A stretch of 64,000 nucleotides of DNA from JAKFDI01 sp036676235 (GTDB taxonomy: Bacteria > Pseudomonadota > Gammaproteobacteria > Burkholderiales > Burkholderiaceae_C), in the NCBI GenBank assembly GCA_036676235.1, contig JAKFDI010000107.1, positions 4,566 to 68,565 of the forward strand. Reading direction: 5' to 3'. This document shows, one piece after another, positions 40,037 to 50,771 of the stretch; positions within the stretch are counted from its first letter, which is position 1; each line of letters opens with the position of its first letter. The notes beneath the pieces are model-generated. The model did not search any database. It saw only the letters and a program-made list of their open reading frames with translations, and was not told where the DNA came from. The translations under genes were made by a program, and so were the position numbers.

Positions 40037-42349
40037 CTAGGCCCGCCGCGCCGCTTCGGCCGCAGCGGCCAGCAGCGCATCGGGCCGGAACGGCTTGTTC
40101 ACCACGATCAGCCCCGAGGCGTCCAAGGCATCGCGGGCCGGCTGCGAGGTGTCGGCCGTGACCATGACCGCCGGCACCCGACCGAAGCGGGCCCGCACCG
40201 CGGCGATGGCGTCGAAGCCGTCGCCGGCGCCCAGGCCGTAGTCGCACACCAGCAGGTCGATCCGCCTCGCATCCAAGCCGTCCAGCCACCGGTTGAGCGC
40301 CGCGAGGCTGCCGCAGTCGTGCACGCGCGCGCCCCAGGTGCGCAGGCGCTGTGCCATGGCGTGGCGCACGTCGGCTTCGTCGTCGATCACCATGATGTGC
40401 AGGCCATCGAGCGCCGCGGCGGGTGAGGCCAGCGGCAGCCGTGCGGGGGCGGCGGCGAGCGGCGCTTCGCCGGGCGCCGCGCGCAGGTCGATCTCGATCC
40501 AGAAACAACTGCCGCGCCCCGGCGCGGAGCGCAGGCCGAGCCGGTGACCGAGCACATGGGCCGAACGCTGCACGATCGACAGGCCGAGTCCCATGCCGCC
40601 CGCCTGCTCGCGCATCGGGTTGTCCAGGCGCAGGAATTCGCGATAGATGCCGTGCTGGTCTTCGCGCGCGATGCCCACGCCGCTGTCGCGCACCTCGATG
40701 TGCAGCGCATCGCCGCGCCGGCGCGCCGCCACGAGCACGCTGCCTGCGGCCGTGTAGCGCAGCGCGTTCGACACCAGGTTGCGCAGGAGGCGCTCGAGCA
40801 TCACCGGGTCCGAGCGCACCACCGCCTGGGTGGGCCGCAGACGCAGGCGCAGACCCTTCTGGGCCGCGTTGGCCTGCTCGTGCGTTTCGATCGAAGCGAA
40901 CACGTCGTTCACGCGCACGGCGGCGAAGCGCGGCTGCACCACGCCCGATTCGAGCCGCGACAGGTCGAGCAGGCCACTGAGCAGGTTCTCCATCGCCCCC
41001 ACGGCGCGGTCGGCCCGATCGAGCATGTCGCGCGTAGCGCCGGGCGGGGTGTCGTCGCGCGCCATGCCGACGAGCAGGCCCACCGTCACCAGCGGCTGGC
41101 GCAGGTCGTGGCTGGCCGCGGCGAGGAAGCGCGTCTTGGCCTCGTTGGCCTGCGCCAGTTCATGGGTTCGCATCGCCACGCGCGCCTCAAGTTCGGCATT
41201 GAGCGCCTCCACCTCGCCCATGGCCGCCGTCATGCGCCGCACCAGCACGAGCGTCACGGCCATCAGTGCAAGCGGCATGACGTAGGGCAGCCAGAAGGTC
41301 TCGGTCATCGGCAGCACGCCGACAGTCTGGAAGGCGTAGTCATGCACCACGGCACCGACCATCGCGACCACGCCCACGGCCTGGGCAACGACCGAACCCA
41401 CCGGCAGCGCGCGCGCATGCCGCAGGCACACCCACAGGGCCGGCAACGCCGCCACCAGCAGCACGGGGTAGGTCCAGGTTCTCAGCTCCGGCAGTCGCGC
41501 ATGGAACATGGCGACCAGGCCCGCCGCCGACAGCAGCACCGCCAGCACGAACAGCACACGCGAATAGCGCGGCCAGCGCACGCCGGCGAAGGCCTGGCAG
41601 AAAGTGGAGAACAGCACCAGCGTCCACACCTGCGCGGCGTAGAAGGCGAAGTCGGCATGCAGGGCCGAGCCGATGGCCGAGGGCGTGAAGTAGCTGTAGT
41701 TGCGCACCGAGCCCATCAGCGACAGCACGCCGAAGCTGCCGAGCGCCACCTCCGAGCGGCGCCGCCACCAGATCGCGATCAGCAGCAGCGCGAGGCCGCC
41801 CGAGGCCATGTTGAGCGCTTCCGGCAGCGTCACGTACGTCAGTTCGTGGCGCTGGTACTGCTGGCGCAGCATCGCCGTCGGCCCGACCCGCGCCGCCGAC
41901 AGGCCGGCACGCGAGCCGGAATGCCGCACCTCGATGTCGATGCGGTTGGCCCCGATGCGCAGCAGCGCGGGCGGCACGCCGAGCAGCGCCGGGTTGGGCA
42001 GGCCGGGGTTGGAGCCGGCCGCCGTCTGCGCGAGACCCGACACCAGCGCGCCGTTGACCCGCACAGTGTGCTGCGTGCTCAGGCGCGTGAACATCAGCGC
42101 CATCGACTCGGCGGGCAGCGCGTCGAGCGTGAAATGGAGCGTGTAGAGGCCCGGTTGGCGCAGATCGTCGATGCCGTCCTGCTTCCAGGTGTGCGGCAGC
42201 GAGACGCTGCGCTGCGCCTGCCCGGCAAGCTTGAACTCGGCGCGGTCGAGCGGCTGCACGTCGGCCGGCGAGCGTGCCCAGCCGGGCAGCGCCGCCGCCA
42301 GCAGCAGCAGGGCCGCGACGAGCGTCCACCACCCGCGCCCGACGTTCAT
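40037..42349 (-). CDS. Hybrid sensor histidine kinase with 7TM sensor and C-terminal receiver
   Basis: The 770-residue protein has a signal peptide and a periplasmic beta-rich domain (about 26-175, 7TMR-DISM-like), then about seven membrane helices (roughly 185-385) and a coiled coil. A HisKA domain follows with H414 in AAASHDLRQPL, then a HATPase domain (NLVSNALRY, DSGVGIAREDQHGIYREF, GGMGLGLSIV). The C-terminal receiver has D703 in LLVCDYGLGAGDG. It would pass phosphate to its own receiver or to the adjacent NarL-type regulator. Its ATG overlaps the queA stop in ATGA, so it is probably read from the queA transcript. Confidence 0.93.
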   Translation of the reverse strand: MNVGRGWWTLVAALLLLAAALPGWARSPADVQPLDRAEFKLAGQAQRSVSLPHTWKQDGIDDLRQPGLYTLHFTLDALPAESMALMFTRLSTQHTVRVNGALVSGLAQTAAGSNPGLPNPALLGVPPALLRIGANRIDIEVRHSGSRAGLSAARVGPTAMLRQQYQRHELTYVTLPEALNMASGGLALLLIAIWWRRRSEVALGSFGVLSLMGSVRNYSYFTPSAIGSALHADFAFYAAQVWTLVLFSTFCQAFAGVRWPRYSRVLFVLAVLLSAAGLVAMFHARLPELRTWTYPVLLVAALPALWVCLRHARALPVGSVVAQAVGVVAMVGAVVHDYAFQTVGVLPMTETFWLPYVMPLALMAVTLVLVRRMTAAMGEVEALNAELEARVAMRTHELAQANEAKTRFLAAASHDLRQPLVTVGLLVGMARDDTPPGATRDMLDRADRAVGAMENLLSGLLDLSRLESGVVQPRFAAVRVNDVFASIETHEQANAAQKGLRLRLRPTQAVVRSDPVMLERLLRNLVSNALRYTAAGSVLVAARRRGDALHIEVRDSGVGIAREDQHGIYREFLRLDNPMREQAGGMGLGLSIVQRSAHVLGHRLGLRSAPGRGSCFWIEIDLRAAPGEAPLAAAPARLPLASPAAALDGLHIMVIDDEADVRHAMAQRLRTWGARVHDCGSLAALNRWLDGLDARRIDLLVCDYGLGAGDGFDAIAAVRARFGRVPAVMVTADTSQPARDALDASGLIVVNKPFRPDALLAAAAEAARRA

Positions 42350-43395
42350 TCCGCGCGCGCCAGCAGCATCGCGTCGCCGTAGCTGAAAAAGCGAAAGCGC
42401 GCCGCGATGGCGTGCGCATAGAGCGCGTGGATGCGCTCATGGCCGGCAAAGGCGCTCACCAGCATGAGCAGGGTGCTCTTGGGCAGGTGGAAGTTGGTGA
42501 CAAGCCGATCGACCACCCGGAACTCGAAGCCGGGCGTGATGAAGATGTCGGTCTCGCGCGCGCCGGCTTGCAGCGTGCCGCCCTGCGCGGCGGATTCGAG
42601 CGCGCGCAGTGTTGTCGTTCCCACCGCCAGGACGCGCCCGCCGCGTTCCCTTGCGGCGGCGACCGCGTCCACCGTCGCCTGCGGCACCTCGAACCATTCG
42701 CTGTGCATGCGGTGCTCGGCGAGGTTCGCGGCGCGCACCGGCTGGAAGGTGCCGGCGCCCACGTGGAGCGTCACGTGCGCCGTCTGCACGCCACGCTGCG
42801 CGAGGGCCGCGAGCAGCGCCTCGTCGAAATGCAGTGCCGCCGTCGGCGCCGCCACCGCACCGGGCTGACGGGCGAACACCGTCTGGTAGCGGCGCTCGTC
42901 GTCGGCATCGTCGGCGTGGGTGATGTAGGGCGGCAGCGGCACGTGGCCGAAGTGCTCCAGCAGCGCGAACGGGTCGCTCGGAAAGCGCAGCACGAAGAGT
43001 GCGTTGTCCGGCCCGGTGCGGCCCAGTACCTCGGCGCTGAAGCGCTCGCCGCTAGGCGTTGCGAACTGCAGGGTGCTGCCGGCCTTGGGTGACTTGCTGG
43101 CGCGCACGTGCGCCAGCACCTCGTTCCCGGGCAGCACTCGCTCCACCAGCGCCTCGACGGATCCGCCGGTCTTCTTGTGGCCAAGCAGCCGCGCCTTGAT
43201 CACGCGCGTGTCGTTGAACACCAACAGGTCGCCGGCATCGAGGCACTGCGGCAGTTCGCGGAACACGCGCTCCGCTGGCGGCAGGCTGCGGCCGTCGAGC
43301 AGGCGCGAGGCGCTGCGTTCGGCCGCCGGGTGCTGGGCGATCAGTTCGGGCGGCAGTTCGAAGTCGAAATCGTCGAGGGTATAGGTGCGGGTCAT
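42346..43395 (-). CDS. queA: S-adenosylmethionine:tRNA ribosyltransferase-isomerase
   Basis: The 349-residue enzyme adds the cyclopentene ring precursor from S-adenosylmethionine to preQ1-tRNA in queuosine synthesis; length is close to the 356 residues of Escherichia coli QueA. YTLDDFDFELPPELIAQHPAAERSASRLL, DLLVFNDTRVIKARLLG, THVGAGTFQPVR-like (here TLHVGAGTFQPVR) and TNFHLPKSTLLMLVSAFAG are diagnostic. It is the upstream member of a two-gene unit with the hybrid kinase and is divergent from recG with a 75-base gap. Confidence 0.97.
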   Translation of the reverse strand: MTRTYTLDDFDFELPPELIAQHPAAERSASRLLDGRSLPPAERVFRELPQCLDAGDLLVFNDTRVIKARLLGHKKTGGSVEALVERVLPGNEVLAHVRASKSPKAGSTLQFATPSGERFSAEVLGRTGPDNALFVLRFPSDPFALLEHFGHVPLPPYITHADDADDERRYQTVFARQPGAVAAPTAALHFDEALLAALAQRGVQTAHVTLHVGAGTFQPVRAANLAEHRMHSEWFEVPQATVDAVAAARERGGRVLAVGTTTLRALESAAQGGTLQAGARETDIFITPGFEFRVVDRLVTNFHLPKSTLLMLVSAFAGHERIHALYAHAIAARFRFFSYGDAMLLARAE

Positions 43396-43470
43396 GTGGC
43401 GGGCCGAGGAAGCAGCCGGGATTGTGCTGTTGCGGGCGAGGCCGGCCACCGTGCCGGGGCAGAATCTCCC

Positions 43471-45570
43471 ATGCCCGCGGCACGCCCCTCCGCCGAAACC
43501 GTCACGAAGCCGCGCGAGAAATCGGCGCCGCAGCGCGCGCTCGAAAAGCTCGGGCTGAAGCGCGACATTGACCTGGCGCTTCACCTGCCGCTGCGCTACG
43601 AAGACGAGACCCGCCTCACGCGCATCGCTGACCTTCGCGACGGTGCGGCAGCGCAGGTCGAAGGCGTGGTGCAGTCCAGCGAGGTCCAGCTGCGCGGGCG
43701 TCGCCAGCTCGTGGTCCGCCTCGACGACGGCAGCGACGAACTGGTGCTGCGCTTCCTGCACTTCTACCCCTCGCACCAGAAGACGCTGGCCGCCGGCCGC
43801 CGCGTGCGGGTACGCGGCGAGGCGCGCGGCGGCTTCTTCGGGCTGGAGATGGTGCATCCGTCGTTCAAGGCGGTGGACGAAGACACGCCGCTGGCCGCCA
43901 CGCTGACGCCGGTGTACCCGAGCAGCGCCGCGCTGCCGCAGGCCTATCTGCGCAAGGCCGTGGCCTCGGGCTTGCAGCACGCCGACCTGAGCGAGCTGCT
44001 GCCGCCTGAACTCGTGCCGCGCGGCCTGCCCACGTTGCGCGAGGCGCTGCAGCGGCTGCACCAGCCGCCGCCCGATGTGTCGATGCCCGCGCTCGAAGAC
44101 CGCAGCCATCCCGCGTGGCAGCGGCTGAAATTCGAGGAACTGCTGGCGCAGCAACTCTCGCAACTGCAGGCGCGGCACGAACGTGAATTGCAACGTGCGC
44201 CGCCCTTTGCCGTGCGTGCGGGCGGTCTGCAGGAACGGCTGCTCGCGGCCCTGCCGTTCACGCTCACCGGGGCGCAGCGGCGTGTGGGCGAAGAGATCGC
44301 CGCCGATCTGCAGCGCGAGCAGCCCACGCACCGTCTGCTTCAAGGCGACGTGGGTTCGGGCAAGACGGTGGTGGCCGCGCTCGCTGCGGCGATTGCCGTC
44401 GACAACGGCTGGCAGTGCGCGCTGATGGCGCCGACCGAGATCCTCGCCGAGCAGCATTTCCGCAAGCTGGTCGGCTGGCTGGAACCGCTGGGCATTGGCA
44501 TCGCCTGGCTCACCGGCAGCCGCAAGGGCAAGGGGCGGCGCGAGATGCTGGCGCGCGTGGCGAGCGGCGAAGCGGGCCTGGTCGTCGGCACGCATGCGGT
44601 GATCCAGCAGGACGTGGCCTTCGCGCGGCTCGGGCTCGCCATCATCGACGAGCAGCATCGCTTCGGCGTGGCGCAGCGGCTGGCGCTGCGGCAGAAGCTG
44701 GCCGAGGGCGATGCGCCATCTCAGTCACTCGAGCCGCTGGAGCCGCTGGAGCCGCACCTGCTGATGATGAGCGCCACGCCCATTCCGCGCACGCTGGCGA
44801 TGACGGTGTTTGCCGACCTCGACATCAGCACCATCGACGAACTGCCGCCCGGGCGCACGCCCATCGTCACCAAGGTGTTCGCCGACGGCAAACGCGAGGC
44901 GGTGATCGCGCGCATCCACAACGAGGCGGCGCAGGGGCGGCAGGTCTACTGGGTGTGCCCGCTGATCGAGGAGTCGGAGCACCTCGACCTGCAGAACGCC
45001 ACCGAGACGCATGCGCAACTGAGCGGCGCCCTGCACGGCCACAGCGTCGGCCTGCTGCACGGGCGCATGCCGCCGGCGGAGAAGGCAGCGGTGATGGCGC
45101 AGTTCACGAGCGGTGCGATGCAGGTGCTGGTGAGCACCACCGTGATCGAGGTCGGCGTGGACGTGCCCAACGCCAGCCTGATGGTGATCGAGCATGCCGA
45201 GCGCTTCGGCCTGTCGCAGCTGCACCAGCTGCGCGGCCGGGTGGGCCGCGGCGCGACGGCCAGCGTGTGCGTGCTGCTCTACACGGGCCCGCTGTCCGAT
45301 ACCGGCAAGTCGCGCCTGAAAGCCATGGCCGAGACCACGGACGGCTTCGAGATCGCCCGCCGCGACCTGGAGATTCGCGGCCCCGGCGAATTCATGGGCG
45401 CGCGCCAGTCGGGAGCGCCGCTGCTGCGATTCGCCGATCTGGTGCTTGACGAGTCGATGGTGCGCGAAGCACGGCAGGTGGCCGAGCAGTTGCTCGCGCG
45501 GCACCCCGACGTCGCCGAACGGCATGTCGGCCGCTGGCTGGGTGCTCGGGCCGACTACCTCAAGGCATGA
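43471..45570 (+). CDS. recG: ATP-dependent DNA helicase RecG
   Basis: This 699-residue branch-migration helicase rescues stalled replication forks and processes Holliday junctions; E. coli RecG has 693 residues. The N-terminal wedge (OB-fold) domain spans about 50-150. Helicase motifs are visible: GDVGSGKT (Walker A), IIDEQHRFGV (DEQH instead of DEAD box), MSATPIPRTLAM (motif III) and QLRGRVGRG (motif VI). A short tandem LEP repeat (a nine-base unit at about 44728-44752) lies in the linker before motif III. It is followed by oxyR. Confidence 0.97.
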   Translation: MPAARPSAETVTKPREKSAPQRALEKLGLKRDIDLALHLPLRYEDETRLTRIADLRDGAAAQVEGVVQSSEVQLRGRRQLVVRLDDGSDELVLRFLHFYPSHQKTLAAGRRVRVRGEARGGFFGLEMVHPSFKAVDEDTPLAATLTPVYPSSAALPQAYLRKAVASGLQHADLSELLPPELVPRGLPTLREALQRLHQPPPDVSMPALEDRSHPAWQRLKFEELLAQQLSQLQARHERELQRAPPFAVRAGGLQERLLAALPFTLTGAQRRVGEEIAADLQREQPTHRLLQGDVGSGKTVVAALAAAIAVDNGWQCALMAPTEILAEQHFRKLVGWLEPLGIGIAWLTGSRKGKGRREMLARVASGEAGLVVGTHAVIQQDVAFARLGLAIIDEQHRFGVAQRLALRQKLAEGDAPSQSLEPLEPLEPHLLMMSATPIPRTLAMTVFADLDISTIDELPPGRTPIVTKVFADGKREAVIARIHNEAAQGRQVYWVCPLIEESEHLDLQNATETHAQLSGALHGHSVGLLHGRMPPAEKAAVMAQFTSGAMQVLVSTTVIEVGVDVPNASLMVIEHAERFGLSQLHQLRGRVGRGATASVCVLLYTGPLSDTGKSRLKAMAETTDGFEIARRDLEIRGPGEFMGARQSGAPLLRFADLVLDESMVREARQVAEQLLARHPDVAERHVGRWLGARADYLKA

Positions 45571-45640
45571 GCCGATGACGTCAGGCGCCAGCTTCGTCCC
45601 ACAATAGCCTTCGCCTCTTGCCGCGCCACCAGCCATCGCC

Positions 45641-46561
45641 ATGACGCTCACCGAACTCCGCTACATCGTCGCCGTCGCCCGCGAGAAGCACTTCGGACGC
45701 GCCGCCGAAGCCTGCTTCGTCTCGCAGCCGACGCTCAGCGTGGCAATCAAGAAGCTGGAGGAAGAGCTCGACGTGAAACTCTTCGAGCGCGGCGCGAGCG
45801 AGGTGAGCGTGACGCCGCTCGGCGAGGAAATCGTGCGCCAGGCGCAGTCGGTGATCGAGCAGGCGCAGGGCATCAAGGAGATCGCCAAGCGCGGCAAGGA
45901 TCCGGTGTCCGGCCCGCTGCGGCTCGGCGTGATCTACACCATCGGCCCGTATCTGCTGCCGGATCTCGTGAAGCAGGCGATCGAGCTGGTGCCGCAGATG
46001 CCGCTGATGCTGCAAGAGAACTTCACCGTCAAGCTGCTGGAGATGCTGCGCACCGGCGAGCTGGACGCGGCCATCATGGCCGAGCCATTTCCCGACACGG
46101 GTCTGGCCACCGCCGCGCTCTACGACGAGCCCTTCATGGCGGCCATTCCGCATGGCCACCCGCTCGCCAAGCGCGAGCGCGTCACGGCCGAGGAGCTGAA
46201 GAACGAGACCATGCTGCTGCTCGGCACCGGCCACTGCTTTCGCGACCACGTGCTCGAGGTGTGCCCGGAGTACGCGCGCTTCTCCAGCAATGCCGAGGGC
46301 ATTCGCAAGAGCTTCGAGGGTTCGTCGCTGGAAACCATCAAGTACATGGTGGCCTCGGGCATGGGCGTGACGGTGGTGCCGCAGCTGAGCGTCACGAAAG
46401 ACGCCCTGCCGCAGGTCACCTACGTGCCCTTCGCCGAGCCGGTGCCCACGCGGCGCGTGGTGCTGGCGTGGCGGCGCACCTTCACGCGCTACGAAGCCAT
46501 CGCGGCGCTGCGCAACACCATCTACGCCTGCAGGCTCGAAGGGGTGACGCGGCTGTCCTGA
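45641..46561 (+). CDS. oxyR: Hydrogen peroxide-sensing LysR regulator
   Basis: The 306-residue LysR-type regulator is OxyR. The helix-turn-helix occupies residues 1-65 (RAAEACFVSQPTLSVAIKKLEEEL) and the redox cysteines are C199 and C208 (GHCFRDHVLEVC), at the same positions as in Escherichia coli. Peroxide forms a disulfide between them and turns on antioxidant genes. It is placed between recG and dps on the same strand; dps is a classical OxyR target. I could not find a full four-part OxyR site in the short spacer before dps. Confidence 0.96.
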   Translation: MTLTELRYIVAVAREKHFGRAAEACFVSQPTLSVAIKKLEEELDVKLFERGASEVSVTPLGEEIVRQAQSVIEQAQGIKEIAKRGKDPVSGPLRLGVIYTIGPYLLPDLVKQAIELVPQMPLMLQENFTVKLLEMLRTGELDAAIMAEPFPDTGLATAALYDEPFMAAIPHGHPLAKRERVTAEELKNETMLLLGTGHCFRDHVLEVCPEYARFSSNAEGIRKSFEGSSLETIKYMVASGMGVTVVPQLSVTKDALPQVTYVPFAEPVPTRRVVLAWRRTFTRYEAIAALRNTIYACRLEGVTRLS

Positions 46562-46642
46562 CGGCGCGCAATCCCGCGGGCTTCGTGCGGCATGGCTTCG
46601 CCGATAGACTGCTTCGATCCCATAGCGCCAAAGGAGTGATGC

Positions 46643-47167
46643 ATGGCCAAGAAGCAGAAGACTGGCACCTCGGGCAGCGCAGCCACCGCCGGCTACGCCA
46701 TCAACATCGGCATCGGCGAGAAGGACCGCGCGGCCATCGCCGGGGGCCTGAGCCGGCTGCTGGCCGACACCTACACGCTCTATCTCACGACCCACAACTT
46801 CCACTGGAACGTGACCGGGCCGATGTTCAACACGCTGCACCTCATGTTCATGACGCAGTACACCGAGCTGTGGAACGCGGTGGACCCGGTGGCCGAGCGC
46901 ATCCGCTCGCTGGGCCATGCGGCGCCCGGCTCGTACGCCCAGTTCGGCGCGCTCGCCTCGGTGCCCGACGTGCCGGCGACGCCGCCCAAGGCGCTCGAGA
47001 TGGTGCGCATCCTCGTCGAAGGCCATGAGGCGGTGGCGCGCACCGCACGCGGCCTCTTCCCGATGGTCGAGAAGGCCGGTGACGAACCCACCGCCGACCT
47101 GCTGACGCAGCGCCTGGCGGTGCACGAACAGGCCGCGTGGATGCTGCGCAGTCTGCTCGAAGAATAA
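46643..47167 (+). CDS. dps: Dps-family ferritin-like DNA-protection protein
   Basis: The 174-residue protein is a Dps-type miniferritin: a Lys/Ser/Thr-rich N-terminal tail (1-15) that could touch DNA, then a four-helix bundle. The ferroxidase site lies at the dimer interface: LYLTTHNFHWNVTGPMFNTLH and FMTQYTELWNAVDPVAERIRSLG carry the His, Asp and Glu ligands. It stores iron and removes peroxide, protecting DNA in stress. AAGGAGTG precedes the ATG. It is 81 bases behind oxyR. Confidence 0.93.
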   Translation: MAKKQKTGTSGSAATAGYAINIGIGEKDRAAIAGGLSRLLADTYTLYLTTHNFHWNVTGPMFNTLHLMFMTQYTELWNAVDPVAERIRSLGHAAPGSYAQFGALASVPDVPATPPKALEMVRILVEGHEAVARTARGLFPMVEKAGDEPTADLLTQRLAVHEQAAWMLRSLLEE

Positions 47168-47174
47168 GAATGTC

Positions 47175-47253
47175 CGCCCCCACGTCGCTTCGCTCCTGCC
47201 CCCCGTGGGGGCGCTCAGCCGCCTTGAGGCGGCTCGGCGGCAGCTGAGTCCGC
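47175..47253 (+). repeat. Dispersed intergenic repeat, family 2, copy 2
   Basis: Starting seven bases after the dps stop, it has the head CGCCCCCACGTCGCTTCGC (related to family 1 copy E), a C-run/G-run hairpin and GCTCAGCCGCCTTGAGGCGG. The latter is a variant of the 18-base word shared by the copies at 33261 and 47893. It fills the dps to PfpI-like gene spacer. Confidence 0.7.
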
Positions 47254-47260
47254 CCTTCCG

Positions 47261-47884
47261 ATGCGCATCGCCATCCTCACCTTCGACGGCTTCAACGAGC
47301 TCGACTCCTTCATCGCGTTCGGGCTGCTGAATCGCCTGAGCGCGCTGGGCTGGAAAGCCGAGATCACCGCGCCGGCCGCGCAGGTCACGTCGATGAACGG
47401 CGTGACGGTGCAGGCGCAGCAGCCGCTCGAGTTCGCCAACGAAGCCGACGCGGTGCTGTTCGGCAGCGGCATCTACACCCGCGCCATCGCCGAAGACATG
47501 GGCAAGCGGGGCGCCGTGCTCGACCGCCTGCAGCTCGACCCGCTGCGCCAGCTCATTGCCGGGCAATGCTCGGGCACGTTGCTGATGGCGCGGCTCGGGC
47601 TGCTGGCCGACATGCCCGCGTGCACCGACACGACCACCAAGCCGTGGGTCGTGGAAGCCGGCGTGCGCGTGGTCGACGCACCGTTCCACGCACGCGGGCC
47701 GCTCGCCACGGCCGGGGGCTGCCTCGCCTCGCAGTACCTCGCGGCCTGGCTCATGCTCAAGGGCGGCGGGCTGGCCGCGGCCACGCAGGCGCTGCATTAC
47801 GTCGCGCCGGTGGGCGAGAAAGACAGCTACGTCGCGCGGGTGCTCGACGTGGTGAAGCCCTTCGTCGACGACCCCAAGGCTTGA
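47261..47884 (+). CDS. DJ-1/PfpI-family protein
   Basis: The 207-residue protein has the class I glutamine amidotransferase-like fold of the DJ-1/PfpI family. MRIAILTFDGFNELDSFIAFGLLNRL forms the first strand and helix, and the nucleophile elbow is C102 in LIAGQCSGTLLMARLG. Members are proteases, glyoxalases or hydratases and oxidative-stress proteins. Its location next to oxyR and dps would fit the last role, but the activity is not decided. The start codon follows the repeat closely and no strong ribosome-binding site is visible. Confidence 0.85.
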   Translation: MRIAILTFDGFNELDSFIAFGLLNRLSALGWKAEITAPAAQVTSMNGVTVQAQQPLEFANEADAVLFGSGIYTRAIAEDMGKRGAVLDRLQLDPLRQLIAGQCSGTLLMARLGLLADMPACTDTTTKPWVVEAGVRVVDAPFHARGPLATAGGCLASQYLAAWLMLKGGGLAAATQALHYVAPVGEKDSYVARVLDVVKPFVDDPKA

Positions 47885-47892
47885 AATGTCGA

Positions 47893-47975
47893 CCCCCGTC
47901 GCGGACTACCGCGACACCCCCCGCGGGGGTGCTCAGCCGGCTTGGGGCGGCCCGGCGCCCGGCGGAGCGTCCGGC
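47893..47975 (+). repeat. Dispersed intergenic repeat, family 2, copy 3
   Basis: Starting eight bases after the PfpI-like stop, it has CCCCCGTCGCGG with a GTCGCGG/CCGCGAC hairpin, CCCCCCGCGGGGG, then GCTCAGCCGGCTTGGGGC as in copy 1, and GCCCGGCGCCCGGCGG. It occupies most of the spacer before prfC. Confidence 0.68.
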
Positions 47976-48034
47976 GCGTACAGCCGATAATTCGCGGTTT
48001 CGCCCGCGAGGCGGCCGGTCAGCGGCCGCAACCC

Positions 48035-49687
<1,653 letters not shown>

Positions 49688-49724
49688 GGCTCCCCCCTAC
49701 GCGCGGCGCCATGACAATCCGCCC

Positions 49725-50642
49725 ATGTCTGCCCTGCCCCCGCCCGCTCATCCGGCCACACGGCTGTCGCTCTACCTGAACCTGATCCGCTGGGACCGCC
49801 CCGCCGGCTGGCTGCTGCTGCTGTGGCCGACGCTCTCGGCGCTGTGGATCGCGGCCGACGGATTTCCCGGCTGGCATCTGCTGGGGGTGTTCGTGCTCGG
49901 CACGATCCTGATGCGAAGCGCCGGCTGCTGCATCAACGACGTGGCCGACCGCGAGTTCGATCGCCATGTGAAGCGCACCGCGCAGCGGCCGGTGACCAGC
50001 GGCGCGCTCGGCGTCAAGCAGGCGCTCGGCTTCGGCGCGGTGCTTGCGCTGGCCGCATTCGCCCTGGTGCTGACCACCAACCCGCCGACCATCCTGCTGT
50101 CGTTCGCGGCGCTGCTGATCGCCATGCTCTACCCGTATGCGAAGCGCGTGATCTCGATTCCGCAGGCGGTGCTCGGGCTGGCGTTCAGCTTCGGCATTCC
50201 GATGGCCTTCGCGGCGGTGCTGGGCGGCATCGATTGGAGTCTCTCGGCCGTCAACGCCGCCGTACCGCAGCACGCGTGGTGGCTGCTGCTGGGCAATGCC
50301 TTCTGGGTGCTGGCCTACGACACCGAATACGCCATGGTCGACCGCGACGACGACCTGAACCTGTCGATCAAGACCTCGGCCGTCACGCTCGGCAAGCTCG
50401 ACGTAACGGCCGTGATGGCCTTCTACGCGGTGCACCTGGGCACCTGGGCCTTCTTCGGCCGGCTGCTGGGCTTAGGCAACGTCTTCCTGCTCGGCATCGC
50501 AGCGGCCGCGGCGCAGGCGCTGTGGCACTACACGCTGATCCGTCACCGCAGCCGCGAGGGGTGTTTCCGCGCCTTCCGGCTCAACCACTGGGTCGGTTTC
50601 GCGGTCTTCGCGGGCATCGCGCTCGATCTGTTGCTGCGATAG
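49725..50642 (+). CDS. ubiA: 4-hydroxybenzoate polyprenyltransferase
   Basis: The 305-residue inner-membrane prenyltransferase attaches the polyprenyl tail to 4-hydroxybenzoate in ubiquinone synthesis. The two Asp-rich motifs are INDVADREFDRHVKRTAQRP and YDTEYAMVDRDDDL. The N-terminus LNLIRWDRPAGWLLLLWPTLSALWIAADG is typical of bacterial UbiA. A truncated family 1 repeat head (CCCCCCTACGCG, 49692-49703) lies just before it. It is followed by a separate hydrolase gene. Confidence 0.95.
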   Translation: MSALPPPAHPATRLSLYLNLIRWDRPAGWLLLLWPTLSALWIAADGFPGWHLLGVFVLGTILMRSAGCCINDVADREFDRHVKRTAQRPVTSGALGVKQALGFGAVLALAAFALVLTTNPPTILLSFAALLIAMLYPYAKRVISIPQAVLGLAFSFGIPMAFAAVLGGIDWSLSAVNAAVPQHAWWLLLGNAFWVLAYDTEYAMVDRDDDLNLSIKTSAVTLGKLDVTAVMAFYAVHLGTWAFFGRLLGLGNVFLLGIAAAAAQALWHYTLIRHRSREGCFRAFRLNHWVGFAVFAGIALDLLLR

Positions 50643-50771
50643 GGCAGCGCATGGGCGCCACGAAGGACCACGCTCTCGCGCGCTGTGCGTCGCCGGGATA
50701 CTCGTGCGACAGCCCCCTACGGCCACAGAAGGACGACTGATGCGGCCTTTGCGCCGCGCGCGGCATCTGCG

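Noticed and set aside
44728..44752. Nine-base tandem repeat in recG
   Set aside because: It encodes a short LEP repeat in a linker and looks like ordinary replication slippage; not a regulatory or mobile feature.
46562..46642. Possible OxyR site before dps (two ATAG words 18 bases apart)
   Set aside because: The OxyR consensus needs four tetramers spaced by seven bases; the spacing and the CTAT elements do not fit.
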